The notes: generated by a model from the sequence alone, not told the origin. A stretch of DNA of 64,000 nt from Bisgaardia hudsonensis (GCF_004345785.1 NZ_SLXI01000001.1:62001-126000), one strand, 5' to 3'; shown: positions 37,168 to 47,884, numbered from the stretch's first letter. Program-made: numbers and translations.

Positions 37168-37852
37168 AAAAGGGATAATGACACTAAGTTTGTTGTTGAT
37201 ATTAAGTGCTTTACTATTGATTTTATTATTTCTTGATGATGGTATATTAAAAACACATCGTTCAATTATCGCTTTAAGAAAAAATTATCTTGAACATAGT
37301 TTGGTATTGCAAAATGCTAGTCAACAAAATATTTTACATTTATGCAATACGCTTTCTTTAGATAATAATCAAAAAACGCATAAGATTATTTTAGAAAATA
37401 CGCTAAAAAATGACCGCACTAATGACAATATATCTACGGCAATTTGGTGTGATAGGCATTTTTTATTTAAAGAATTACCGAAAAAATCAACTTATCAAAA
37501 AGAATTCAAGAATTATATTGACTCAGAACAGTTACAAATTTTTAAAGAAAAGCTCGTAATACCAAAGAACAATTTACCTAAAAGTAAAACAGCAACGTTA
37601 TATTGGTTTCCAAAGGATCATTCTCAATGGGAAATTAACAATGATCTCTATGGCGTAGTTATTGCTGAAGATGATCTGCTTATTTCAGGAAAAGGGAAAA
37701 TCCGTGGAACTGTTATAACAGGAGGAAATTTAACGCTGATTGAAGGTGTAACAGTAGCTTATAAAAAGTCAGTAATAAATTCTGTGGTGAAAGAATATAG
37801 TCAATGGCAGTTATCCTCAAAAAGTTGGTATGATTTTAATGATGAATTATAA
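37154..37852 (+). CDS. comP: ComP, competence pseudopilin-like protein
   Basis: This 232-residue product starts MRVIEKGIMTLSLLLILSA and overlaps comO by 14 bp. The Gly-Ile-Met and helix form a prepilin-like leader. The periplasmic part resembles PilX-like minor pilins, with a Gly-rich region GKGKIRGTVITGGNLTL near the end. I prefer the ATG at 37154 over an upstream in-frame codon at 37100, which would lengthen the leader with unrelated residues. Part of the CRP-S-controlled operon. Confidence 0.75.
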   Translation: MRVIEKGIMTLSLLLILSALLLILLFLDDGILKTHRSIIALRKNYLEHSLVLQNASQQNILHLCNTLSLDNNQKTHKIILENTLKNDRTNDNISTAIWCDRHFLFKELPKKSTYQKEFKNYIDSEQLQIFKEKLVIPKNNLPKSKTATLYWFPKDHSQWEINNDLYGVVIAEDDLLISGKGKIRGTVITGGNLTLIEGVTVAYKKSVINSVVKEYSQWQLSSKSWYDFNDEL

Positions 37853-38138
37853 CGTATCCAAATATAAAGGAATGAGTTTATTGAGTTTACTAATGACTTT
37901 AAGTCTATTTAGTGGTATTTTTTTGTCTATTAATCAGTGGACAAGTTATCAACGAAAAAGTGCGGTTGAAATTTATCAACATTATCAAGCATTACAGATT
38001 GCAGAAAATCAAAAACAACGATTATTTTTAAAATTAGCTTGTCAGCATCGTATAATACAAAATGATTTAACTTTTACTATTCAATGTGCTAATAAAAAGG
38101 TAAAAGTACAATATCTTAATCGAGAGGTAAGTTTATAA
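37839..38138 (+). CDS. comQ: ComQ, competence pseudopilin-like protein
   Basis: A small protein of about 99 residues with a prepilin-like leader, YKGMSLLSLLMTLSLFSG, cut after the Gly. It overlaps the comP stop. The start among several in-frame ATGs (37830, 37839, 37842) is not settled. It contains an uptake sequence near 37958. It is the last of the four competence genes before recC. Confidence 0.72.
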   Translation: MMNYNVSKYKGMSLLSLLMTLSLFSGIFLSINQWTSYQRKSAVEIYQHYQALQIAENQKQRLFLKLACQHRIIQNDLTFTIQCANKKVKVQYLNREVSL

Positions 38139-38156
38139 CTCTCATAACTATTAACT

Positions 38157-41100
38157 ATGGAAATGCAATCGGAAATGCAATCACAATTTACTATTTATTA
38201 TTCCAATCAACTTGAAGTACAAAAAGCTATTTTATTAAGAGTAATGGATATCACACCTCTAAATAATCCTTTTGAATCTGAAGTGATTCTCGTACAAAGT
38301 CCGGGAATGGCAAAATGGTTACAGTGGAAAATAGCTGAAGAAAAAGGGATTGCGAGTAATATTAAATTTCCGATGCCTGCGACATTTATTTGGCAACAAT
38401 ATGTTGATAATCTCTCTAATGTAGAAAAAATAAGTCAGTTTAATAAAGAGAGCATTATCTGGCGATTAATGCGTTTGATCCCTACATTTTTAGATAAAGA
38501 AAATTTTCAACCTTTACGTCATTATTTAAAATATTCTCAAGAGGCGGAACAACAAAAATTGTATCAATTAGCTTGTAAGATCGCTGATTTATTTGACCAA
38601 TATTTAGTTTATCGACCAGAGTGGATTGATGCTTGGGAAAATAATCAAGATGATAAAATTGAGCAAGCGATTATTCAATTTAATAAATTAAAAGCTAATC
38701 AGTCCATAAATAATGAAAAAAATGACCGCACTTTTACCCAAGTAAGTGAACACATACAATGGCAGGGGCTATTATGGCGTGCGTTGGTGCGAGAAATTAA
38801 ACAAGAAAACCCTAATGCTCATCATCGTGCTAATTTACATAAGCGTTTTCTTGAGTTATTAGCTATTCAAAATCCACAACATTTGCCTAAACGTATTTTT
38901 GTTTTTGGTATTTCTGCGTTACCAAAAGTGTACCTTGATACCTTACAAGCTTTAAGCGATTATTGTCAGGTACATTTGTTTTTTAATAGTGCTTCCAAAG
39001 AATATTGGGGAGATATTATTGATGAACGCTATTTGCAGAAATTACAACAAAAGAAACGTTATACTTATTTATCCGATTCTCAAGGTAAGTTTTCAAGTGA
39101 AACCAGAGACATTTTTTCAGAAAATCAACTTGTCAACATTGGTAATGAAAAAGTTGATCGAACGAATGAAGGTGAAAAATTACAAATTGGGCATCCTTTA
39201 CTAGCTTCTTGGGGAAAATTAGGGCGAGATTTTTTGTATTTATTATCGGATATTGATCATCTAGAAATTGAGGCTTATACAGAAGGCTCAGATCGTCATT
39301 TACTTGCTCAATTACAAACAAGTATTTTAAATCTTGCTACTTCTAAAATAAATTCATTAATTAAGAAAGATAATGATCGTTCTATTAGCTTCCATTCTTG
39401 TTATAGCATTATGCGTGAGGTAGAAGCTTTACAGGATTATTTATTGCATTTATTCAATGAGAATAAAAATAAAGCAGAAGATGAAAAAATTACGCCAAAA
39501 GATATTGTAGTAATGGTGGCGGATATCGATAAATACACTCCTTACATTCAAGCGGTATTTAGTCAAGGAGAACATTATATTCCTTTCTCCATATCGGATA
39601 ATAAATTATCAGAAAGTGATGTATTAGTGATGAGTTTTATTCACTTACTTAATTTGAAAGAAAGTTTATTTACTGCTGAGGAAGTATTGGCTTTCTTGGA
39701 TATTCCAAGTATTCGAGAACATTTTGATATTGAAGAAAATGATTTAGTACAAATTCGTTATTGGGTAGAAAAATCGGGTATTCGCTTTGGATTAGAAAAA
39801 TCCTTAGATAATCAACAGAAAAATTATAATTCTTGGAAAGCTGGATTAGAACGAATGCTACTCGGTTATGCAATGCGAGAAGAAAATGGTATTTGGCAAG
39901 ATAGTCTTGGCTTTGATAGTAGCTATGGTTTACAGGGCGAAATTGCAGGATCATTAAGTGCTTTTATTGATTGTTTGTATCAATGGCAACAGATTTTACA
40001 AGGAAAATATCAAGCAGAACAATGGCAAGCTTATTTATCTGATTTAATTGATGGTTTTTTTGCAGAAACACCGCAGAGTAGTAAAACATTGTGGTATTTT
40101 AAAGAAAATATTCAAGCCTTAACAGAACAGCTGCAAAGTGTGCAATTTACCGATGTTTTATCGGTAGAAGTGATAGCTGAAACATTAACAGAAAAGCTAC
40201 AAGAAATACCGAATAGCTTAACCTTTCTTGCTGGTAAAGTGAATTTTTGTACCCTACTACCAATGCGTTCGATTCCTTTTAAAGTGGTGTGCTTATTAGG
40301 AATGAATGACGGAGAATATCCTCGTCAACAAACTGCAAATAGTTTTGATTTAATGTTTTATCATCGACAAAAAGGTGATCGAGTAAGACGTGATGATGAT
40401 CGTTATTTATTCCTAGAAGCATTATTATCCGCTCAAGATTACTTATATATTAGTTATATTGGACGTTCCATTGTTGATGATAGCGAAAGAGAACCTTCTG
40501 TTTTGGTTAGTCAGTTATTAGATTATCTCGCAGAAAATTTATCAAAAATAGGTGAGTTATCAGAAAGAAAGCAGATTAAAAACTCACTGATCAAACAGCA
40601 TTCAATGACAGCTTTTGGAGAGCAAAACTTCAAAGGAAATGACCGCACTTTTGCAAAAAGGTGGTTATCCGTAGCAAAAGCCGATAGACAGCAAGCTGAT
40701 AATCACTTTATTCAGCCATTACAATGTTCTGAACAAATTGAAGTTATTGAATTAGAAAACCTAATTGCCTTTATATGTGATCCTGTAAAATTCTTTTTTG
40801 AACGTCGTTTAGGCGTATATCTGGGCAATGATATTGATACTATTGCGGATACGGAAAACTTTATTTTAGATAGTTTAGATAATTATTTGATTAACGAACA
40901 ACTGATTCACTGTGATTCAACTAATTTTAATCAATTTTTTGAGCAATTAAAAATTAAAGGTACTATGCCAAGAGGCACATTTGCAGAGATTTATCAGCAA
41001 AATTTTGAAGATAATATCCTTGATTTTAAAGAGCAAATCAATACTTACCTAACAGAACAATATGACAGTATTTACATTGATCAGCTAATTGAAGTTGATA

Positions 41101-41633
41101 ATCGGAAAATACGTTTACGAGGTACATTAGATCATCTTTATAACAATAATACACAACGTGTTACTTGGCGAGTGGCCAGCATAAAAAATAAAGATATTAT
41201 CCAAGTGTGGATCCCTTATTTATTACAAATTGTTACACAAAAACGAGTTTTACCCGCTATTCATTATGGTCGTGATGGATATAAAACCTTTAGTTCTATT
41301 GAAAAAACAACCGCACTTAAACAGCTTGAAGTATATATAAAAGATTATTTACTCGGGCAAAATGAGCTTTTCCTTGTGCCAAGTGCTTTCGCATTAGATT
41401 ATCTAAAAAATCTACTTGAAAAAGATGGTACAAAAAAAGAACAAAGTACGGTGGATTTAGATAAATGTTTTTCAGAAGTTACAAAAATAATTGCAGGCGA
41501 TTGTTATTCTAAAGGCAATATTTATTGGCAACGTGTTTTTGAACAAACGGATCTTGTCCAAGAACAATTAGAATCTATCAATCAGAAAACAGTAGACTGG
41601 TTTGAAGTGATGAATAAGTCTTTAGTGAAATAG
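38157..41633 (+). CDS. recC: RecC, exonuclease V gamma subunit
   Basis: RecC is the inactive-helicase subunit of RecBCD that recognises Chi-like sequences and splits DNA strands during break repair. The 1158-residue protein starts with FTIYYSNQLEVQKAILLR. RecC-type blocks include VILVQSPGMAKWLQW, KRIFVFGISALPKVYLDTL, PMRSIPFKVVCLLGMNDGEYPR and DDDRYLFLEALLSAQDYLYISYIG. Length agrees with E. coli RecC (1122) and Haemophilus. The adjacency to comNOPQ is the H. influenzae arrangement. At least three uptake sequences are in the gene. recB and recD are not in this window. The ATG lies 18 bp past comQ. Confidence 0.96.
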   Translation: MEMQSEMQSQFTIYYSNQLEVQKAILLRVMDITPLNNPFESEVILVQSPGMAKWLQWKIAEEKGIASNIKFPMPATFIWQQYVDNLSNVEKISQFNKESIIWRLMRLIPTFLDKENFQPLRHYLKYSQEAEQQKLYQLACKIADLFDQYLVYRPEWIDAWENNQDDKIEQAIIQFNKLKANQSINNEKNDRTFTQVSEHIQWQGLLWRALVREIKQENPNAHHRANLHKRFLELLAIQNPQHLPKRIFVFGISALPKVYLDTLQALSDYCQVHLFFNSASKEYWGDIIDERYLQKLQQKKRYTYLSDSQGKFSSETRDIFSENQLVNIGNEKVDRTNEGEKLQIGHPLLASWGKLGRDFLYLLSDIDHLEIEAYTEGSDRHLLAQLQTSILNLATSKINSLIKKDNDRSISFHSCYSIMREVEALQDYLLHLFNENKNKAEDEKITPKDIVVMVADIDKYTPYIQAVFSQGEHYIPFSISDNKLSESDVLVMSFIHLLNLKESLFTAEEVLAFLDIPSIREHFDIEENDLVQIRYWVEKSGIRFGLEKSLDNQQKNYNSWKAGLERMLLGYAMREENGIWQDSLGFDSSYGLQGEIAGSLSAFIDCLYQWQQILQGKYQAEQWQAYLSDLIDGFFAETPQSSKTLWYFKENIQALTEQLQSVQFTDVLSVEVIAETLTEKLQEIPNSLTFLAGKVNFCTLLPMRSIPFKVVCLLGMNDGEYPRQQTANSFDLMFYHRQKGDRVRRDDDRYLFLEALLSAQDYLYISYIGRSIVDDSEREPSVLVSQLLDYLAENLSKIGELSERKQIKNSLIKQHSMTAFGEQNFKGNDRTFAKRWLSVAKADRQQADNHFIQPLQCSEQIEVIELENLIAFICDPVKFFFERRLGVYLGNDIDTIADTENFILDSLDNYLINEQLIHCDSTNFNQFFEQLKIKGTMPRGTFAEIYQQNFEDNILDFKEQINTYLTEQYDSIYIDQLIEVDNRKIRLRGTLDHLYNNNTQRVTWRVASIKNKDIIQVWIPYLLQIVTQKRVLPAIHYGRDGYKTFSSIEKTTALKQLEVYIKDYLLGQNELFLVPSAFALDYLKNLLEKDGTKKEQSTVDLDKCFSEVTKIIAGDCYSKGNIYWQRVFEQTDLVQEQLESINQKTVDWFEVMNKSLVK

Positions 41634-41701
41634 GTTTATTGTTGATTTTAATAAAACTTTCTAAAAAAACACCGCACTTTTATTTTCGTAATAAATATTA
41701 T

Positions 41702-41733
41702 AAAAAGGTCTAAACTGTTTTTTAGACCTTTGG
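41702..41733. terminator. Bidirectional terminator between recC and cysS
   Basis: AAAGGTCTAAA at 41704-41714 pairs with TTTAGACCTTT at 41721-41731. It separates convergent genes; an uptake sequence lies just upstream near 41671. Confidence 0.8.
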
Positions 41734-41766
41734 TTTTAGGATTAATAAAATCAATAACTAGTTAGC

Positions 41767-43146
41767 TTATTTCTTACGCCAAGTTGTGCCATTAGCACCA
41801 TCTTCTAGAATAATACCCATTGCAGTGAGCTCATCACGAGCGGCATCGGCAGCAGCCCAGTTTTTTTCGGCACGAGCATCATTACGTTGTTTGATCAGTG
41901 CTTCGATTTTAGCAACTTCATCATCGTTAGACCCTGCTTTTAAAAATTCTTCTGGATCTTGTTCCAAGAAGCCAAGAATTTTCGCTAATTCACGCATACG
42001 AGCGGCGAGATGATTCGCTTCCGCTTTATTTTCTGTTTTTAGCTTATTGATTTCTCTTGCCATTTCAAATAAGACAGAAACTGCATTTGGCGTGTTGAAA
42101 TCATCATTCATTGCTTCCGTAAAGGCTTCGACAAATTTTTCTCCACCTTTAGCAATGGCATTTTTATTTGTATCACGCAAGGCAGTATAAAGACGTTCTA
42201 AAGCAGATTGAGCAAGATTAAGGTTTTCTTCTGTATAATTTAATTGGCTACGGTAATGAGTGCTTAATAAAAAATAACGTACGGTTTCAGCATTATAATG
42301 CTCTAAAACGGTACGGATAGTGAAGAAATTACCTAATGATTTTGACATTTTTTCGGCATCAACCATAATCATTCCGGAATGGATCCAATAGTTGACGTAT
42401 TGAGTGCCGTGAGCACAGCAAGATTGTGCAATTTCATTTTCGTGGTGTGGGAACATTAAATCAGAACCACCACCGTGAATATCAAAATGTTCACCTAGTT
42501 GTTTACTATTCATTGCTGAACATTCAATATGCCAACCAGGGCGACCAGCACCCCAAGGCGATTGCCAACTAGGTTCATTTTCTTTAGACATTTTCCAAAG
42601 CACAAAATCCATAGGATTTTTCTTGATAGCCGAAATTTCTACCCTTGCCCCAGCTTGTAATTGTTCCAAATTTTGACGCGAGAGTTTGCCATATTCTTTA
42701 AAACTTTCTACATCAAACATCACGTCACCATTTTCAGCGACATAAGCGTGTTTACGAGCAATCAGCTTTTCAATAATACCAATGATTTCTGGCATATGAT
42801 GTGTTGCACGAGGTTCAACGTCTGGACGTAAAATATTTAAGGCATCAAAATCCTTATACATTTCTACAACCATACGATCGACTAATTGATCGCAAGTTTC
42901 ATTATTTTCTAAGGCTCGTTTAATGATTTTATCGTCAACATCGGTGATATTACGTACATAAGTGAGGTTGTAACCTAAATAACGTAAATAACGAGAAACC
43001 ATATCAAAACAAACAAATGTGCGTCCGTGTCCGATATGACATAAATCATAGACAGTTACACCACATACATACATACCAACATTATTGTCGTGGATTGGTT
43101 TAAAAATTTCTTTTTCTCTGGTTAATGTATTAAAAATTTTTAGCAT
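41767..43146 (-). CDS. cysS: Cysteinyl-tRNA synthetase
   Basis: This class I synthetase charges tRNA-Cys. The 459-residue protein has the zinc ligand C28, HIGH at 37-40 (CHIGHGR), a second zinc region with GWHIECSAM and HHENEIAQS, and [10 protein letters not shown]. Length matches E. coli CysS (461). The ATG has a weak upstream site. It is divergent from ppiB. Confidence 0.97.
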   Translation of the reverse strand: MLKIFNTLTREKEIFKPIHDNNVGMYVCGVTVYDLCHIGHGRTFVCFDMVSRYLRYLGYNLTYVRNITDVDDKIIKRALENNETCDQLVDRMVVEMYKDFDALNILRPDVEPRATHHMPEIIGIIEKLIARKHAYVAENGDVMFDVESFKEYGKLSRQNLEQLQAGARVEISAIKKNPMDFVLWKMSKENEPSWQSPWGAGRPGWHIECSAMNSKQLGEHFDIHGGGSDLMFPHHENEIAQSCCAHGTQYVNYWIHSGMIMVDAEKMSKSLGNFFTIRTVLEHYNAETVRYFLLSTHYRSQLNYTEENLNLAQSALERLYTALRDTNKNAIAKGGEKFVEAFTEAMNDDFNTPNAVSVLFEMAREINKLKTENKAEANHLAARMRELAKILGFLEQDPEEFLKAGSNDDEVAKIEALIKQRNDARAEKNWAAADAARDELTAMGIILEDGANGTTWRKK

Positions 43147-43247
43147 TTGTTTGTTCTCATTTTATTGTTAAATCTGACCGCTCTTTATAGCACTTATTAC
43201 GCTTTTATGGAATAATAACCATCTCTAAATTTTATAGGAAAATAAAA

Positions 43248-43739
43248 ATGGTTACATTACACACAAATTTTGGCGATATTAAAATTAATTTGAATTTTGA
43301 AAAAGCACCAAAAACAGCGGAAAACTTTCTAAATTATTGTAAAGATGGCTTCTATAATAACACAATTTTTCATCGTGTTATTGATGGTTTTATGATCCAA
43401 GGTGGTGGAATGGAAGCGGGAATGCGTGAAAAAAACACCAAAGATCCAATTAAAAATGAAGCAAATAATGGTTTAAGTAATAAACGTGGTACATTAGCAA
43501 TGGCGCGTACTTCTGATCCACATTCAGCAACTGCACAATTTTTTATTAATGTTAGTGATAACGATTTTTTAGATTTTAAATCTGAAACAATGCAAGGTTG
43601 GGGCTATTGCGTATTTGGTGAAGTGGTTGAGGGTATGGAAACTGTAGATAAAATTCGTAAAGTAAAAACAGGTAACTATGGTTTTCATCAAGATGTACCA
43701 AAAGAAGAAGTAATTATTAATTCAGTAACGGTTGAATAA
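43248..43739 (+). CDS. ppiB: Cytoplasmic peptidyl-prolyl cis-trans isomerase B (cyclophilin)
   Basis: A 163-residue cyclophilin without signal peptide. Motifs are [31 protein letters not shown] and [17 protein letters not shown]. It catalyses proline isomerisation in the cytoplasm. A periplasmic cyclophilin (43799) follows with a strongly similar core, which suggests an old tandem duplication. A terminator lies between the two genes. Confidence 0.96.
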   Translation: MVTLHTNFGDIKINLNFEKAPKTAENFLNYCKDGFYNNTIFHRVIDGFMIQGGGMEAGMREKNTKDPIKNEANNGLSNKRGTLAMARTSDPHSATAQFFINVSDNDFLDFKSETMQGWGYCVFGEVVEGMETVDKIRKVKTGNYGFHQDVPKEEVIINSVTVE

Positions 43740-43748
43740 TCAAAATTT

Positions 43749-43775
43749 ATAGGACGCTTTTAGCGTCCTAATTTA
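43749..43775 (+). terminator. Terminator after ppiB
   Basis: TAGGACGCT at 43750-43758 pairs with AGCGTCCTA at 43762-43770. Confidence 0.8.
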
Positions 43776-43798
43776 TAGTCAGTCCTAGGAATAAAAAA

Positions 43799-44356
43799 AT
43801 GAAAACGTTAAAATTTATGACCGCACTTTCACTTTCTTTGATAGCGTTGACTGTCAGTGCAACTAATGTTATTTTGCATACTAATTATGGTGATATTGAT
43901 ATTCAACTAGATGAAAAAAATGCCCCGATTTCCAGTAAAAATTTCCTTGAATACAGTCAAAGTGGTTTTTATAACGGTACGATTTTTCATCGTGTGATTG
44001 ATGGTTTTATGGTTCAAGGTGGTGGATTTGCCAGTGGTTTGAAGAAAAAAGAAACTAATACTCCTATCAAGAATGAAGCGGATAATGGTTTAAAAAATCA
44101 AATTGGCACAATCGCTATGGCAAGAACAGGTGATCCTCATTCTGCAACGGCTCAATTTTTTATTAATGTTGCGGATAATGATTTTCTAAATCATAAAGAT
44201 AAAAGTTCACAAGGTTGGGGCTATGCGGTATTTGGAAAAGTCGTTGCTGGAATGAATGTAGTGAATAAAATTGCCAAAGTTGAAACGAGTAGTGCTGGCT
44301 TTTATCGTGATGTACCTAAAAATGAAATTGTTATTCAATCGGTGTCTGTTAGGTAG
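43799..44356 (+). CDS. ppiA: Periplasmic peptidyl-prolyl cis-trans isomerase A (cyclophilin)
   Basis: A 185-residue cyclophilin with a signal peptide ([16 protein letters not shown]) and the same core as the preceding Ppi[32 protein letters not shown]. The leader sends it to the periplasm, where it would assist outer-membrane protein folding. An uptake sequence overlaps the signal-peptide coding region near 43820. Confidence 0.93.
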   Translation: MKTLKFMTALSLSLIALTVSATNVILHTNYGDIDIQLDEKNAPISSKNFLEYSQSGFYNGTIFHRVIDGFMVQGGGFASGLKKKETNTPIKNEADNGLKNQIGTIAMARTGDPHSATAQFFINVADNDFLNHKDKSSQGWGYAVFGKVVAGMNVVNKIAKVETSSAGFYRDVPKNEIVIQSVSVR

Positions 44357-44361
44357 TTATT

Positions 44362-45150
44362 GTGGCATTTTTTGATACGCATACTCACCTTGATTATTTG
44401 GCTTATGAAACTAATGAGCCAATATCTTTATTGGTAGAAAATGCAAGGAAAGCACAGGTTGAAAAGATTTTAATTGTTGCGGTAATGGCGGAGCAGTTTA
44501 AAAATCTTGAAAAAATAACCGCACTTTTTCCTAATCAGCTTTGTTATGGATTGGGTTTACATCCTTTATATATTCAGCAACATCAGCAGGATCACTTGGT
44601 TTTACTCGAAAAATTGCTTAATGAAAAAAATGAGCGTTTAGTTGCTATTGGTGAGATTGGTTTAGAGCGTGCAATTCCTGAATTATTAACAGATGAATTA
44701 TGGAAAAAACAATGTGATTTTTTTGAAGCTCAATTATCTTTAGCTCAACAATATCATTTACCTGTGAATATTCATAACCGAAAATCACAAGATCAAATTT
44801 TCCCTTTTTTAAAACGTATTCAACTAGATAAATGTGGTGTAATTCACGGCTTTTCTGGTAGTTATGAGCAAGCAAAACGTTTTGTTGATTTAGGGTATAA
44901 AATAGGAGTAGGGGGCGTGATCACCTATGCTAGAGCCAATAAAACTAGAAACACTATTCAACGCTTACCTTTAGATAGTTTATTATTGGAAACAGATACC
45001 CCTGATATGCCCGTTTTTGGCTTTCAAGGACAGCCTAATCGCCCAGAAAGAATTGCAGAAATTTTTACCGCACTTTGTGAATTAAGAGATGAAACACCAG
45101 AACGCATTTCAGAAACTATTTGGGAAACGAGTTGTTCGCTTTTTAGTTAG
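44362..45150 (+). CDS. TatD-family metal-dependent hydrolase (YjjV-like)
   Basis: A 262-residue TIM-barrel amidohydrolase of the TatD DNase family. The N-terminal metal motif is FDTHTHLDY. It also has VAIGEIGLERA, LPVNIHNRK, CGVIHGFSGS and the C-terminal LLETDTPDMP. The family includes 3'-exonucleases such as TatD and YcfH; YjjV-type members are the closest in length and motif. The start is a GTG at 44362, three bases past the ppiA stop. Two uptake sequences occur inside it. Confidence 0.88.
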   Translation: MAFFDTHTHLDYLAYETNEPISLLVENARKAQVEKILIVAVMAEQFKNLEKITALFPNQLCYGLGLHPLYIQQHQQDHLVLLEKLLNEKNERLVAIGEIGLERAIPELLTDELWKKQCDFFEAQLSLAQQYHLPVNIHNRKSQDQIFPFLKRIQLDKCGVIHGFSGSYEQAKRFVDLGYKIGVGGVITYARANKTRNTIQRLPLDSLLLETDTPDMPVFGFQGQPNRPERIAEIFTALCELRDETPERISETIWETSCSLFS

Positions 45151-45153
45151 AGA

Positions 45154-45633
45154 TTAGCGAATATCTTTTGCTGAAAAGCGATGAATAATTTGATTAGCCG
45201 ATCCTCGCCAAGCAAGAGCGGGATCGGCTTGTTCTTGGATAAATTTTCCGTCAATTAATACATCAATATAAGGTAGCATTTCTTGTTGCTGTTCGTTTAA
45301 TTCGGTTAGTTTGTAACCAGTCCATACCCAAATATCTTTATCGGTACATTCTTGTTTTACTCGCTTAACGAGTTTTAATAAAGTGGGGATATTTCTAGGG
45401 TGTAAGGGATCGCCTCCAGATAAGGTTAAACCTTGTCGTTTAATTCTGGTATCTTGTAAATCTTGAATAATTTGATCTTCCATTACTTGATCAAAGACTA
45501 CACCAGCTGAAAAAGACCAGCTTTTTTTATTATAGCAACCTTTACAAGCGTGTTCACAACCGCTAACAAATAGCGTACATCTTGTGCCTTCGCCATTAAC
45601 TATATCAACAGGATAATATTGTAAGTAATTCAT
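45154..45633 (-). CDS. nrdG: NrdG, anaerobic ribonucleotide reductase activating protein
   Basis: NrdG is a radical SAM enzyme that installs the glycyl radical on NrdD. The 159-residue protein has the CxxxCxxC iron-sulfur motif (GCEHACKGCYN), the glycine-rich SGGDPLHP and WVWTGYK. Length equals E. coli NrdG (154). It is separated from nrdD by 88 bp that contains a hairpin, and both read on the minus strand. Confidence 0.96.
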   Translation of the reverse strand: MNYLQYYPVDIVNGEGTRCTLFVSGCEHACKGCYNKKSWSFSAGVVFDQVMEDQIIQDLQDTRIKRQGLTLSGGDPLHPRNIPTLLKLVKRVKQECTDKDIWVWTGYKLTELNEQQQEMLPYIDVLIDGKFIQEQADPALAWRGSANQIIHRFSAKDIR

Positions 45634-45655
45634 TTTATTTAAGATTTTTAAAGCA

Positions 45656-45680
45656 GTACGAGTGAATATTTTACTCGTAC
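45656..45680 (-). other. Hairpin in the nrdD-nrdG gap, possible attenuator
   Basis: GTACGAGT (45656-45663) pairs perfectly with ACTCGTAC (45673-45680). On the minus strand it lies between the nrdD stop and nrdG start with no strong T run after it, so it may reduce nrdG relative to nrdD or stabilise mRNA. Confidence 0.45.
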
Positions 45681-45721
45681 AGGCTTTCTTTTAGGTAATT
45701 TATACAAAAGTGCGGTCAAAT

Positions 45722-47848
45722 TTATAAATGTTTTACACGACGTTTCACTTCTTCTTGTTTTCCCGCATTGAATGGGCGAGCATCAGGACTACCCAAATAC
45801 CCACAAACTCGACGAGTAACCGACACTTTGGTACTGTCGTGATTGCCACATTTTGGACAGGTAAAGCCTTTACTGGTACATTCAAATTCACCAGTGAAAC
45901 CACAGTCATAACATTCATCAATCGGTGTGTTTGTTCCATAATATGGCACTCTGTCATAGCTATAATCCCAAACATCTTCAAGGGCTTTTAAGTTATGTTG
46001 AATATTAGGATATTCGCCATAACAAATAAAGCCACCACTTGCCAATGATGGATAAGGCATTTCAAAGTCGAGTTTATCGTATGGATTGACCTTTTTCTCT
46101 ACATCTAAATGGTAGCTATTAGTGTAATAACCTTTATCGGTTACACCATCAATGACGCCAAATTGTTTGGTATCTAAACGACAGAAACGATCACAAAGAT
46201 TTTCGCTTGGTGTGGAATATAAACTAAAAGCATAACCTGTTTCTGCTTTCCATTGTTTGGTAGCATTACTTAAATATTCAACAATTTTGATACCTTTTTG
46301 TCTAAGTTGCTCATCATCATAAATATGCTGATGATATAAAGCATTAATGGTTTCGTGGATACCAATATAGCCAAGTGAAATAGACGCTCGTCCATTTTTA
46401 AATATTTGTGCTACATTATCATCAGCTTTTAGTCTTACCCCACAAGCGCCTTCCATATAAAGAATTGGGGCAACACGTGCTTTGGTATTTTCTAAACGTG
46501 CAACACGAGTCATTAGTGCTTTTTTAGCAATAGCAAGTCGTTGATCAAGGATTTGATAAAACAAATCTTCATTTCCTTTGGCTTCCAAAGCAATTCTTGG
46601 TAAATTTAAACTCACGACACCGAGATTATTTCGCCCATCGTGTTGATATTCTCCATCTTGCTCATAAGCATTTAAGAAACTACGACAGCCCATTGGTGCT
46701 TTAAATGATCCTGTTACTTTAACGACTTGGTCGTAGTTGAGAATATCAGGATACATACGTTTTGAAGCACATTCTAATGCGAGTTGCTTGATGTCGTAGT
46801 TTGGATCATTAGTACTTTGATTTACACCTTTTTTAATAGTAAATACTAATTTGGGGAAAACAGGGGTTTTATGATTTTTACCTAGTCCACGGATACGATT
46901 ACGTAAAATAGATTGTTGGATTAAACGAGCTTGCCAAGTGGTTCCTAGTCCAAAACCAAAGGTAACGAAAGGGGTTTGACCATTAGAAGTATGTAAGGTA
47001 TTCACTTCATATTCTAAGGACTGGAAAGCATCAAAACATTCTTTCTCAATAAGTGCCTGTGCATATTTTTCTGCTTCGGGAATATGCCAAGTTTCTGCAT
47101 TTTTTAGATGTTTCTCATAACTTAATTGTACATAAGGAGCAAGTACTTCATCAATACGGTTAATTGTTGTTCCTCCATAGATATGACTTGCGACTTGAGC
47201 AATAATTTGTGCAGTAACCGCCGTTGCTGTTCCAATTGATTTTGGCGGTTCAATTTCTGCATTACCCATTTTAAAGCCTTGTTTTAGCATACCTTTTAAA
47301 TCAACAAGCATACAATTAAACATTGGGAAGAATGGGGCGTAGTCAAGATCGTGATAATGAATTTCGCCTTTTTCGTGTGCGCTAACAACATCTTTTGGTA
47401 GAATGTAGCTTTTCGCATAGTGTTTAGCAACGATACCTGCTAGTAAATCACGTTGGGTGGGGATCACTTTCGCATCTTTATTGGCATTTTCGTTAAGTAA
47501 TTCCACATTACTTTGTTCTATCAATCCTTCTATTTCTTTAGTTAAGCTGCTACGCTTTTCACGAGCTAAATCACGATCATGTCGATATTCAATATAAGCA
47601 CGGGCAATTTGTGGGTATTGGCTAGACATTAAATGATTTTCAACGAGTTGTTGAATTTGGTTAATATCAATTTCTTGCTGGTAATGTCCAAAAATATCAT
47701 CACAAACCAGTTGACCAATATTATGGCAATAACGATCATCATTGATTCCGACTGCATTTGCTGCTTTTTTGATTGCATTAATAATGCGTTGTAGTTCAAA
47801 GCTAATACGTGAACCATCACGTTTAATAACAAAAAATGTACCCATCAT
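45722..47848 (-). CDS. nrdD: NrdD, anaerobic ribonucleoside-triphosphate reductase
   Basis: NrdD makes deoxynucleotides without oxygen. The 708-residue protein has the ATP-cone domain at the N-terminus (FVIKRDGSRISFELQRIINA), the catalytic barrel, and a C-terminal zinc site (CYDCGFTGEFEC / CPKCGNHD). The glycyl radical segment RRVCGYLGSPDARPF has the radical glycine near residue 683. The start may be either of two adjacent ATGs (47848 or 47845). Upstream lie two NrdR boxes and an FNR-like site, consistent with nucleotide-sensed and oxygen-sensed control. Confidence 0.97.
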   Translation of the reverse strand: MMGTFFVIKRDGSRISFELQRIINAIKKAANAVGINDDRYCHNIGQLVCDDIFGHYQQEIDINQIQQLVENHLMSSQYPQIARAYIEYRHDRDLAREKRSSLTKEIEGLIEQSNVELLNENANKDAKVIPTQRDLLAGIVAKHYAKSYILPKDVVSAHEKGEIHYHDLDYAPFFPMFNCMLVDLKGMLKQGFKMGNAEIEPPKSIGTATAVTAQIIAQVASHIYGGTTINRIDEVLAPYVQLSYEKHLKNAETWHIPEAEKYAQALIEKECFDAFQSLEYEVNTLHTSNGQTPFVTFGFGLGTTWQARLIQQSILRNRIRGLGKNHKTPVFPKLVFTIKKGVNQSTNDPNYDIKQLALECASKRMYPDILNYDQVVKVTGSFKAPMGCRSFLNAYEQDGEYQHDGRNNLGVVSLNLPRIALEAKGNEDLFYQILDQRLAIAKKALMTRVARLENTKARVAPILYMEGACGVRLKADDNVAQIFKNGRASISLGYIGIHETINALYHQHIYDDEQLRQKGIKIVEYLSNATKQWKAETGYAFSLYSTPSENLCDRFCRLDTKQFGVIDGVTDKGYYTNSYHLDVEKKVNPYDKLDFEMPYPSLASGGFICYGEYPNIQHNLKALEDVWDYSYDRVPYYGTNTPIDECYDCGFTGEFECTSKGFTCPKCGNHDSTKVSVTRRVCGYLGSPDARPFNAGKQEEVKRRVKHL

Positions 47849-47884
47849 TTAGACCCTATATGTTGTGTTTATTAAATTTCATCG

